Shown here in pieces: positions 1 to 4,756 of a stretch of 9,423 nucleotides of DNA. Numbering within the stretch: position 1 is the first letter of the stretch; every line of letters begins with the position of its first letter. Under the pieces are notes generated by a model. The model made no database searches. It was not told the DNA's origin and worked only from the letters and a program-made list of their open reading frames with translations. Source of the DNA: Deltaproteobacteria bacterium. GTDB taxonomy: Bacteria; Desulfobacterota; Anaeroferrophillalia; Anaeroferrophillales; Tharpellaceae. The position numbers and the translations under genes were made by a program. The DNA lies in assembly GCA_030595135.1 (NCBI GenBank), contig JAUVDU010000040.1:1-9423 (forward strand), written 5' to 3'.

Positions 1-11
1 ACTTGTAAGGT

Positions 12-33
12 GTTGATATTATTGAATATCAAC
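12..33. repeat. Perfect 9-bp inverted repeat (hairpin or operator)
   Basis: GTTGATATT (12-20) and AATATCAAC (25-33) are exact reverse complements separated by ATTG. No T-run follows, so it is a poor intrinsic terminator. It may be an operator for the next gene or the stem of an upstream 3' end that lies outside the window. Confidence 0.5.
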
Positions 34-98
34 TATCACAGAAAGTTCGGAAAGTCAACTGTAAAATAGAGTTTTTGACAATAAATTCAATACGTTAA

Positions 99-368
99 GC
101 TCGACAGGAGGCCTTTGCGCCTATTTTTTACGAGGGCATCAATCTTAAAGCAAGTGCATTTACAAACAGCATTTTTGCCCAGTTTGCGCCTGAAGAGTTT
201 TCCATTGACTTTATCAATATGGGGGCTGCACACAATTCTTTTGTAGCTCGCGTAGCGATTACGCCATCGCATATGAAACGCTTTGCAAAACTATTGACAG
301 AAAAAGTTTCTGAATATGAAGAAATGTTTGGTGAAATACCTGAAACAATAGAAACAAAAAAGAAATAA
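99..368 (+). CDS. DUF3467-like small protein; start codon unresolved
   Basis: The frame is open from just after a stop at 96-98 to the TAA at 366-368. The translation has the usual DUF3467 pattern: a segment like 'FAQFAPEEFSIDF', then 'RVAITPSHMKRFAKLL' and a C-terminal 'YEEMFGEI'. DUF3467 proteins are roughly 100-residue proteins of unknown function. No ATG, GTG or TTG lies in frame before residue 40 (ATG at 216), which would remove half of the conserved domain. An AGGAGG at 106-111 sits 11 nt before an in-frame ATT (123). A rare ATT start giving about 81 aa is therefore possible, as is a lost start or a sequence error. The stop lies 12 nt before the next gene, which suggests co-transcription. 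The family call is by eye, from memory of the motif. Confidence 0.6.
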   Translation, partial: ARQEAFAPIFYEGINLKASAFTNSIFAQFAPEEFSIDFINMGAAHNSFVARVAITPSHMKRFAKLLTEKVSEYEEMFGEIPETIETKKK

Positions 369-380
369 TGGGGGTTTGCT

Positions 381-713
381 ATGGCCAACCAGCCAGACAA
401 CAACGCTCCCATTGATTGGCTTTTTTTGCTGTTTAATACGGCTGGATTTGTTTGGGGTTTTTTACTTGGTGGCGCAACCGGGTATTTTGGTAATTGGTTG
501 TGGGATAAATTTAAGCCAAAAAATAGTGCGGGGCATCTGAAAGTAGAAGCTGATAATAAGGGTGCATTCTTTACTGGTCGAATGACTCAGGAAAACAAGG
601 AGCAGGTTTTAAAAACCCTGAGGGCTACAGTCACACCAACTGGATCCCCTGCCACATACGGTAGATCAGGTACCGGAATAGAAAAAACAACCAATAGAAG
701 TGGATCAAAATAA
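381..713 (+). CDS. Small membrane protein, unrecognised
   Basis: This is a 110-aa protein starting at ATG 381, preceded by a GGGGG (370-374) at 6 nt spacing. I do not recognise the family. Residues about 13-36 (W, F, L and G rich) form one probable membrane segment, followed by a basic stretch (KFKPK), so the C-terminal half is probably cytoplasmic. Residues about 52-84 look like a short folded or helical segment. The last 25 residues are rich in T, S, G and R, and their codons carry TCAGGTACCGGAA, a motif that recurs after the transposase remnant. The original C-terminus may therefore have been replaced or extended by repeat sequence. The gene follows the DUF3467-like gene by 12 nt and probably shares its transcript. 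Confidence 0.6.
   Translation: MANQPDNNAPIDWLFLLFNTAGFVWGFLLGGATGYFGNWLWDKFKPKNSAGHLKVEADNKGAFFTGRMTQENKEQVLKTLRATVTPTGSPATYGRSGTGIEKTTNRSGSK
666..678 (+). repeat. Left copy of TCAGG/TACCGGAA direct repeat
   Basis: TCAGGTACCGGAA here, inside the 3' end of the small membrane protein gene, recurs at 1161-1180 as TCAGG-AACCGGG-TACCGGAA. The second copy differs only by a 7-nt insertion that is itself a repeat-unit-like ACCGG word. The pair flanks the transposase remnant in direct orientation. Confidence 0.5.
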
Positions 714-714
714 A

Positions 715-750
715 GAACCGGTAGAACCGAGAACCGGAGCCGAGAACCGG
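715..750 (+). repeat. Cluster of four GAACCG(G) units
   Basis: GAACCG occurs at 715, 724, 731 and 744, three times followed by a further G, just after the stop codon of the small membrane protein gene. The same word appears at 1165-1171 after the transposase remnant. Short ACCGG-rich repeats bracketing a RAYT gene fit REP-type sequences mobilised by such transposases, though no canonical REP hairpin is formed here. Confidence 0.55.
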
Positions 751-757
751 GGTAGGG

Positions 758-1160
758 CCACGTTAACCCACTGAAAACACATGAGTTATCATCTTATTAC
801 AGCCTATTCAATAACCTGTAATGGCTTTTTAGGGGGCAAAAACGTTATTATAGGGTTTTCAACGTCAATAAATTATGGCTAGAGCAAAGAGACATTATAT
901 TCCGGGGCAAATATGGCATATTACTCACCGATGCCACAAACGGGAATTTTTACTTAAACTGATTAAGGATAGACGAAGATGGCTCCAATGGCTTTTTGAG
1001 GCAAAAAAACGCTATGGATTAACCATTCTGAATTATACCGTAACTTCCAACCACGTCCATTTATTAGTTCTGGATGAAGGGGAAAGAGGCGTAATTCCAG
1101 AATCAATCAAATTGGTTTCTGGGCGTACTACTCAGGAATACAGCCAACTACTTAACGTGG
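758..1160. mobile_element. Decayed RAYT element bounded by an inverted CCACGTTAA pair
   Basis: CCACGTTAA at 758-766 is repeated exactly inverted as TTAACGTGG at 1152-1160. Outside each copy lies ACCGG-rich repeat DNA. Read outward, both ends have the form CCGG-(6 to 7 nt)-CCACGTTAA. The interval contains a Y1 transposase reading frame whose homology stops where the right repeat begins. I infer a RAYT-type element reduced by deletion or recombination at the repeat. The extents are those of the inverted pair, not proven element ends. Confidence 0.45.
796..830 (+). terminator. Probable intrinsic terminator
   Basis: ATTACAG (796-802) pairs perfectly with CTGTAAT (816-822), followed by GGC and TTTTT (826-830). 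The 7-bp stem is short and AT-rich and the loop is 13 nt, so termination may be weak. It would end the transcript of the two small genes before the transposase remnant. Confidence 0.4.
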
Positions 1161-1219
1161 TCAGGAACCGGGTACCGGAACCCGGAACGTCCTCCCATCC
1201 CCATAAGGATTTGACCTAG
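875..1219 (+). pseudogene. Truncated RAYT / Y1 (IS200-like) transposase
   Basis: Residues 1-91 match the REP-associated tyrosine transposase (Y1_Tnp, HUH nuclease) pattern: 'HITHRCHKREFLL' near the start, the HUH pair H60-V-H62 in 'SNHVHLLV', and 'GRTTQEY' with Y89 as the likely nucleophile. The family normally continues with a Q/K/G-rich turn, a W-containing 'GAFWEDRYH'-type segment and more than 100 further residues. Here the frame runs straight into the ACCGG-rich repeat and ends with about 23 unrelated residues at TAG 1217-1219. The catalytic core residues remain but the C-terminal part is gone, so the protein is probably inactive alone. No clear ribosome binding site precedes ATG 875. 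Confidence 0.75.
1161..1180 (+). repeat. Right copy of TCAGG/TACCGGAA direct repeat
   Basis: This copy reads TCAGGAACCGGGTACCGGAA. It is the partner of 666-678 with a 7-nt AACCGGG insertion. It adjoins the inverted TTAACGTGG and encodes the foreign tail of the truncated transposase. Confidence 0.5.
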
Positions 1220-1233
1220 CCCTAAATTTGACG

Positions 1234-1307
1234 GCCGAACCAAGCAGTTCGCTTGACACCGAGAACATCTGCGGCGCTGACGCGACTGGTTAGCTTGGTC
1301 GTTAACC
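1234..1307 (+). other. Imperfect hairpin resembling an integron attC site
   Basis: CGAACCAAGC (1236-1245) pairs with GCTTGGTCG (1293-1301), leaving one extrahelical A on the left arm. The left outer sequence GCCGAAC resembles the attC R'' form, and CGTTAAC (1300-1306) carries the GTT of an R' form. The length of about 74 bp fits attC sites, which are folded, asymmetric hairpins of about 60-140 bp. A toxin-antitoxin pair follows directly, a common integron cassette cargo. Against this, R' departs from GTTRRRY, R'' and R' pair poorly beyond AAC/GTT, and no second attC follows relE. A local CAAGC/GCTTG hairpin (1241-1255) also competes with the long stem. Confidence 0.3.
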
Positions 1308-1333
1308 ATTTATATAGTCTGTTCATATACGAC

Positions 1334-1362
1334 TTGCAAAGACTGAAAAAAAGACCTATAAT
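1334..1362 (+). promoter_or_regulatory. Sigma-70 promoter of the toxin-antitoxin operon
   Basis: TTGCAA (1334-1339) is followed after exactly 17 nt by a perfect TATAAT (1357-1362). The expected start of transcription is near 1369, about 33 nt before the antitoxin ATG. Confidence 0.8.
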
Positions 1363-1381
1363 AGGTCTATATTTTAGACCT
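1352..1381. promoter_or_regulatory. 17-bp palindromic operator plus third half-site
   Basis: AGACCTAT (1352-1359) and ATAGGTCT (1361-1368) form a perfect palindrome around A1360, wholly covering the -10 element. A third half-site, AGACCT (1376-1381), follows in the same orientation as the left arm. Repressor binding here would block RNA polymerase. This fits the autorepression, often toxin-conditioned, known for Phd/YefM and RelB antitoxins. Confidence 0.75.
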
Positions 1382-1401
1382 TAATATAAACAGGTGATAT
1401 T

Positions 1402-1653
1402 ATGGAATCAGTCTTAGCAAGTTGCTCAGCAAGCATATCAGAATTAAAGAAAAATCCTTCGGCCCTCATCGAGCAGTCTGGCGGTGAACCCATTGCCATC
1501 CTGAACCACAACAAACCAACCGCCTACCTAATCCCGGCCAGAACTTACGAAACGTTGCTTGAAAAGATTGAAGATTATCAATTGGGTGTAATCATCAAGG
1601 AACGTCAAAATGAAAAAAAGTCGGCAGTGGAAGTATCATTAGATGAGCTATAA
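1402..1653 (+). CDS. Phd/YefM (StbD)-type antitoxin
   Basis: This is an 83-aa antitoxin. Residues 1-50 have the Phd/YefM DNA-binding pattern: 'ASISELKKNPSALI', then 'GEPIAILNHNKPTAYLIP'. The stretch from about 47 to 68 is a predicted helical linker (YETLLEKIEDYQL). The acidic C-terminus ending 'VEVSLDEL' is the likely toxin-wrapping segment. AGGTGA (1392-1397) lies 4 nt before the ATG. The gene overlaps the toxin gene by 11 nt, the usual coupling that makes antitoxin first. It should repress its own promoter through the palindrome just upstream and neutralise the RelE toxin in the cytoplasm. Although the partner is RelE, the N-terminal fold looks Phd-like and not the ribbon-helix-helix of E. 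coli RelB, so I give no relB symbol. Confidence 0.88.
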   Translation: MESVLASCSASISELKKNPSALIEQSGGEPIAILNHNKPTAYLIPARTYETLLEKIEDYQLGVIIKERQNEKKSAVEVSLDEL

Positions 1654-1930
1654 ATTAAAATTCCTACCGTCAGCACTCAAAGAATGGAAAAAGCTTGACA
1701 ATACTATACAAACTCAATTCAAGAAAAAATTAAAAGAACGGCTTCAATCTCCTCACGTACCTAACAGCCAGCTTTCAAATTTTGAAAACCATTACAAAAT
1801 CAAACTTAGAACCAGCGGATATCGCCTTGTCTATGAGGTGGTTGACAAAGAAATTTCCGTATTGGTGATTGCTATTGGGAAACGGGAAAAACATTCGGTC
1901 TATAAAAAGGCTAAAAAAAGAATTAATTGA
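1643..1930 (+). CDS. relE: RelE toxin (ribosome-dependent mRNA interferase)
   Basis: This 95-aa protein has the same length as E. coli RelE and lines up without gaps by eye. K52, K54, R61, R81 and Y87, the residues known to be needed for A-site mRNA cleavage in E. coli RelE, are all present at the same numbers, in 'YKIKLRTSGYRLVYEV' and 'GKREKHSVY'. The toxin is therefore predicted to be active: it enters the ribosomal A site and cleaves mRNA, halting translation under stress. The start ATG 1643 lies inside the antitoxin gene, with GGAAG (1629-1633) upstream. The stop TGA (1928-1930) overlaps a TTG codon that is in frame with the next gene. The pair may be a horizontally acquired module, given the transposon debris and attC-like hairpin upstream. 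Confidence 0.92.
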   Translation: MSYKLKFLPSALKEWKKLDNTIQTQFKKKLKERLQSPHVPNSQLSNFENHYKIKLRTSGYRLVYEVVDKEISVLVIAIGKREKHSVYKKAKKRIN

Positions 1931-1944
1931 ATGGATTCATCTCT

Positions 1945-3270
1945 ATGGATTGTAAAAATTCCCTTCACACCTTCGTGCACCGCACACTAATTTATCGTCT
2001 TATTGCCGTCGGGCTTTCTCTTTCGCTTCTGGTCGGCCTGACTGTCTTATTTATTGAGCGAGGCCGGGTGAGCCATGAGGCAATTGATTTTGCCGTTGGC
2101 AGGCTTTCAGTTTTTTCTAACCGATACGATCATCTTCTCGCTGACCCAAACAATCTGGAGCCGGAAAAAATTCAGCAGGCGGTCATGGAGTTCAGATCTA
2201 CCCGGAGTTATAACAAGCTCGGTTCTCTTGTTTTCGTCGGTGTCTATGATGCTCAGGGAAAAGTCATTACAGAGACTTTCGACCAGCAGCTAGAGAATCT
2301 TGGTCAATTAAAGAAGAAACAGCAGAAGATGAAAATCAAGGTACCGGGCGATGGTAATGAGCGGTACGAAATCATTCGAGTCGCAGGCCTTCCTTTCCTG
2401 AGAATTGCCCTGCCCCTTGTCAATGGCAGCCGGAAGAGGGTCGGAATTATAAACGGTTTTTTTGCCTTTTCGCCTGAAACAATAGACGCTTTTCGAATGC
2501 GTGGGCTCAGAGCTATGGTTAGCGCTATGCTTATTGTCCTGCTGACGACAGCAATGCTCTATCCGGTTATTTTAAGACTGACTCGCCGCATCACCCGCTT
2601 TTCCGTGCAACTTCTCGATGCAAATCTCGAAACCCTGGAAACTTTGGGAAATGCTATCGCCAAGCGCGACAGTGACACGAATGCCCATAATTATCGGGTC
2701 TGCATTTATGCAGTTCGTATTGGTGAAGAGTTGAGCTTATCCAACCAGACTATGCGTACCCTCATTAAGGGATCCTTTCTCCATGATGTTGGTAAAATAG
2801 GTATTCCGGATGAAATTCTCTTGAAACCGGGAAAACTTGATGAGCAAGAGTTTGCAATAATGAAAACCCACGTTGAGCAAGGACGTGAAATCATCCAACG
2901 CTCACAATGGCTGCACGATGCTTTGGAGGTTGTCACTTCTCACCACGAAAAGATGGCGGGAAAAGGCTATCCCAAGAGACTCTCCGGTGAGAGTATCCCG
3001 GTTACCGCACGAATATTTGCCATTGCCGATGTTTTTGACGCACTTACCTCGAAACGGCCTTATAAAGAGGCGTTCTCTTTTGAGGAGGCGATGAAAATAA
3101 TGGAAGAGGAAAACGGATCACACTTTGACCCGCACCTGTTTGACATCTTCAGTCGTATAGCCAAACCTCTGTATGAAAGATTCGGGGGAAAAGAGGAGAT
3201 TTTCCGGGAAGAACTTCATGAAATCATCACAAAATATTTTCATGAAGGAATGGATTGTTTGGAGTACTGA
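1945..3270 (+). CDS. Membrane HD-GYP cyclic-di-GMP phosphodiesterase
   Basis: The 441-aa protein starts at ATG 1945. An in-frame TTG at 1927 overlapping the relE stop would add 6 residues, and neither start has a strong ribosome binding site. Residues 15-37 form a membrane segment, 38-188 a periplasmic sensor region of no recognised type, and 190-212 a second membrane segment. A short linker leads to an HD-GYP domain (about 228-415). Visible metal and catalytic residues are D244 and H248 (DTNAH), H280-D281 with K284 (HDVGK), H333-H334-E335 (HHE), G341-Y342-P343, and D362 or D365 (ADVFD). HD-GYP enzymes hydrolyse c-di-GMP to pGpG or GMP, lowering the signal that favours biofilm over motility. 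One oddity is that the usual HHExxDGxGYP reads HHEKMAGKGYP, with Ala338 in place of Asp. The metal ligands are intact, so activity is likely but not certain. No separate promoter is visible, so toxin-antitoxin transcripts may run into this gene. Confidence 0.9.
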   Translation: MDCKNSLHTFVHRTLIYRLIAVGLSLSLLVGLTVLFIERGRVSHEAIDFAVGRLSVFSNRYDHLLADPNNLEPEKIQQAVMEFRSTRSYNKLGSLVFVGVYDAQGKVITETFDQQLENLGQLKKKQQKMKIKVPGDGNERYEIIRVAGLPFLRIALPLVNGSRKRVGIINGFFAFSPETIDAFRMRGLRAMVSAMLIVLLTTAMLYPVILRLTRRITRFSVQLLDANLETLETLGNAIAKRDSDTNAHNYRVCIYAVRIGEELSLSNQTMRTLIKGSFLHDVGKIGIPDEILLKPGKLDEQEFAIMKTHVEQGREIIQRSQWLHDALEVVTSHHEKMAGKGYPKRLSGESIPVTARIFAIADVFDALTSKRPYKEAFSFEEAMKIMEEENGSHFDPHLFDIFSRIAKPLYERFGGKEEIFREELHEIITKYFHEGMDCLEY

Positions 3271-3340
3271 ATTCCTTTAAGACTGGATAACTACTCATGC
3301 GAACATTTTAGAACTGAATAGAACAAAATCGAGAGGTAAC

Positions 3341-3592
3341 ATGGCAATCAGATTCTCCGTCAACATCTGGCCGGGCACGGATATGGCCGCAACTTTAGAG
3401 CGGGCAAAACAAGAAGCAAAATGGTCGTCACTTGATGTTGTTATTAACGGAAACACAGTCTCCGGTTATTTCAGAGGTGAAATTGAGGGTTCGTACTATG
3501 TGCGCGAAGGCGAGATTCACTTCACGATCAGCAAGAAGCCGGCGTTCGCAACCGAGGGTTCGCTCAAGGATGTTGTAACAAATTTCTTCTGA
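3341..3592 (+). CDS. Small conserved-looking protein, unrecognised
   Basis: This is an 83-aa protein with a good ribosome binding site (GAGAGG at 3331-3336) before ATG 3341. I cannot name the family. The layout is a short N-terminal strand (IRFSVNIW), a helix (about 14-28), then Gly-rich strands: 'GNTVSGYFRGEIEGSYYV', 'GEIHFTISKKPAF', and a final helix. This helix-then-beta-hairpins layout is distantly reminiscent of small PHA-granule-region/polyketide-cyclase-like proteins, a weak guess from pattern alone. It has no signal peptide or membrane segment. It lies 70 nt after the phosphodiesterase gene, with no terminator between, so the two may be co-transcribed. Confidence 0.65.
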   Translation: MAIRFSVNIWPGTDMAATLERAKQEAKWSSLDVVINGNTVSGYFRGEIEGSYYVREGEIHFTISKKPAFATEGSLKDVVTNFF

Positions 3593-3774
3593 TGGCGAGA
3601 AGATCGTAACCCAGCCTGAAAGCACTCTCAAGGTTTTTACATTATAAAACAACTCCAAGAGCGACGGCGAAAACCACCTCCCCCCTATCCCAGACCCTCA
3701 AAGAGTCTCTTCATGAACTGGATGAGATTAACCGAGTCTCCGTAGATACAGAATAATTTATACTAAAAGTAGTA
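3593..3774. other. Gene-poor intergenic stretch
   Basis: I see no convincing gene or terminator here. One + frame is open from 3610 to the TAA at 3754-3756 and its end has protein-like composition ('LKESLHELDEINRVSVDTE'). It lacks an ATG, GTG or TTG with a ribosome binding site, so it may be a fragment of a lost gene. Confidence 0.4.
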
Positions 3775-3802
3775 TTGACATTCCCATTTTGTCGATTATA
3801 AT
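3775..3802 (+). promoter_or_regulatory. Near-consensus sigma-70 promoter for an RNA transcript
   Basis: TTGACA (3775-3780) and TATAAT (3797-3802) are both perfect consensus hexamers, separated by 16 nt. Transcription should start near 3808-3810. The first ATG with a good ribosome binding site is about 255 nt further on (hsp20), and a terminator-like stem intervenes. Confidence 0.8.
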
Positions 3803-3807
3803 TAAAG

Positions 3808-3975
3808 TTAAAGAGATAAAGCCACACCTGTTGTGAGGCAGGGTCGGAAAACCACGTGTCTTGTTAAATTACTCTATTGCTAAGACAAGACGGTCGGGTT
3901 GCCTAAAAAAAGGTGCTCGGCCTTTTAACAGCTAGGGGTGATTCGATAAGATCAACGTTGGTTATCGAATCTTTT
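3808..3975 (+). ncRNA. Candidate structured small RNA or 5' leader upstream of hsp20
   Basis: The stretch begins at a strong promoter and ends at a strong intrinsic terminator, with no coding frame, giving about 168 nt. By hand it folds into a long interrupted rod. From outside inwards the paired segments are GCC 3821-3823 with GGC 3919-3921, CACC 3825-3828 with GGTG 3912-3915, and AGGC 3836-3839 with GCCT 3901-3904. Further in are AACC 3850-3853 with GGTT 3897-3900, and GTCTTG 3858-3863 with CAAGAC 3886-3891, capped by a 22-nt AU-rich loop. The large internal loops hold GGGTCGGAA on the left and A7 on the right. I do not recognise it as SRP RNA, tmRNA, RNase P RNA or a c-di-GMP, cobalamin, TPP or SAM riboswitch. 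Its 5' and 3' ends do not pair, which argues against classic 6S RNA. It is either a free small RNA or an attenuating leader for hsp20. Confidence 0.55.
3940..3975 (+). terminator. Intrinsic terminator of the RNA candidate
   Basis: GATTCGATAA (3940-3949) pairs perfectly over 10 bp with TTATCGAATC (3962-3971), with a 12-nt loop and TTTT at 3972-3975. The T-run is short and the stem AT-rich, so some read-through into hsp20 is conceivable. The hsp20 leader (3976-4064) contains only a modest -10-like TACAAT (4034-4039) without a good -35. Confidence 0.7.
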
Positions 3976-4064
3976 GATGGTTAACAAATATCACAGGGGC
4001 AGCCAGCAATGATTACTAAGCTGTTGGTTGAAATACAATCATCATTAGAAAAGGGGGTTTTGTT

Positions 4065-4502
4065 ATGAGTTTATCAATCTGGGATCCATTTCGTGAGATG
4101 GAAGATTTGGCGGACAGGTACAATCGGTCGGCAAGAAAATCACTGGTAAAACATGATGACAGAACATTTGAGGTCGGAGACTGGATGCCGGTAGTCGATA
4201 TCAGCGAAACCGAAGATGCTTTTCTCGTTAAAGCTGAACTGCCCGGCGTCGACAAAGATGATGTCAGCGTAAAAGTCGAAGATGGCGTTCTAACTCTCAA
4301 AGGAGAAAAGAAATCTGAAACCGAAGATAAAAAGAACCATCGAATTGAATGCTCGTATGGTTCTTTTGTGAGGAGCTTTACTCTACCTCAAACAACCAAA
4401 TCCAGCAGTATTGAAGCCGAATACAAAAACGGCATTCTCACTCTGACTATTCCAAAATCAGAAGAGGTTAAACCCAAAGAGATAGAGGTAAAAATCAAAT
4501 AA
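4065..4502 (+). CDS. hsp20: Hsp20 / alpha-crystallin small heat-shock protein
   Basis: This is a 145-aa small heat-shock protein, an ATP-independent holdase that binds unfolding proteins in the cytoplasm as large oligomers. The N-terminal arm starts 'SIWDPFREMEDLADRYNR', typical of bacterial class A members. The alpha-crystallin domain spans about 42-132 and includes 'VKAELPGVDKDDVSVKVEDG', 'LTLKGEK' and the hallmark 'YKNGILTLTIPK' (120-131, A-x-x-x-n-G-v-L signature). The C-terminal tail ends 'KEIEVKIK', giving the I-x-V motif used in oligomer contacts. GGGGG (4053-4057) lies 7 nt before ATG 4065. I see no CIRCE element and no sigma-32 promoter close to the gene. The strong promoter and terminator upstream suggest control through the RNA leader or a separate RNA gene. 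Confidence 0.93.
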   Translation: MSLSIWDPFREMEDLADRYNRSARKSLVKHDDRTFEVGDWMPVVDISETEDAFLVKAELPGVDKDDVSVKVEDGVLTLKGEKKSETEDKKNHRIECSYGSFVRSFTLPQTTKSSSIEAEYKNGILTLTIPKSEEVKPKEIEVKIK

Positions 4503-4526
4503 AATTAGCAACTGCTCAGCTAACCC

Positions 4527-4589
4527 GGATAATCTGGGTACACAATCCCGATTTCCTTCGGAGAATCGGGTTATGTCCCCAGATTATCC
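4527..4589. terminator. Long hairpin with UUCG loop after hsp20
   Basis: GGATAATCTGGG (4527-4538) pairs perfectly with CCCAGATTATCC (4578-4589). Inside, after a nearly matched ACA/TGT section, CCCGATT (4547-4553) pairs with AATCGGG (4564-4570), and the tip is C(TTCG)G at 4556-4561. No T-run follows, so it is not a textbook intrinsic terminator. The position 24 nt after the hsp20 stop suggests 3'-end formation or RNA stabilisation. Confidence 0.6.
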
Positions 4590-4601
4590 TAATATCCAAC
4601 T

Positions 4602-4644
4602 CAACTGGCTGCGGTATTGTCTTTCAAGTATCCGTAGCCAGTTG
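4602..4644. repeat. Second large hairpin, 13-bp stem
   Basis: CAACTGGCTGCGG (4602-4614) pairs with CCGTAGCCAGTTG (4632-4644), with a single G-T wobble and a 17-nt loop. It lies 12 nt after the previous hairpin and differs in sequence. It lacks a T-run. Tandem unlike hairpins of this size could be decayed palindromic repeats or processing signals. Confidence 0.55.
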
Positions 4645-4756
4645 TAATTATCGTTGAACATTCCCATAATACATGTATGTCCAACCCAATTCCATCTCAC
4701 ATTCCATTTTACATCATTTTACATTTCGAACTGCAACCTCCTGCCCCTGACCCAGG
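4645..4756. other. AT-rich spacer with a tandem 10-mer
   Basis: CATTTTACAT occurs twice head to tail (4705-4714 and 4715-4724) in a C- and T-rich spacer. No gene is supported: an ATG at 4674 opens only a short frame without a ribosome binding site. Confidence 0.4.

Noticed and set aside
75..101. Promoter for the DUF3467-like gene (TTGACA 75-80, TAAGCT 96-101)
   Set aside because: The spacing is 15 nt and the -10 matches poorly. The -35 match alone is not enough.
3610..3756. Open + frame ending in a protein-like tail
   Set aside because: It has no ATG, GTG or TTG start with a ribosome binding site and is only 48 codons. I mention it as a possible gene fragment within the intergenic entry and do not call it a gene.
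3808..3975. 6S RNA or c-di-GMP riboswitch as identity of the RNA candidate
   Set aside because: The 5' and 3' ends do not pair to form the 6S closing stem, and the GEMM core words (GCAAACC, GACGCAAAGCC) are absent.
4011..4064. Sigma-32 or CIRCE-type heat-shock control directly before hsp20
   Set aside because: TTGAAA (4028-4033) has no CCCCAT-like -10 at proper spacing, and there is no TTAGCACTC/GAGTGCTAA inverted repeat.
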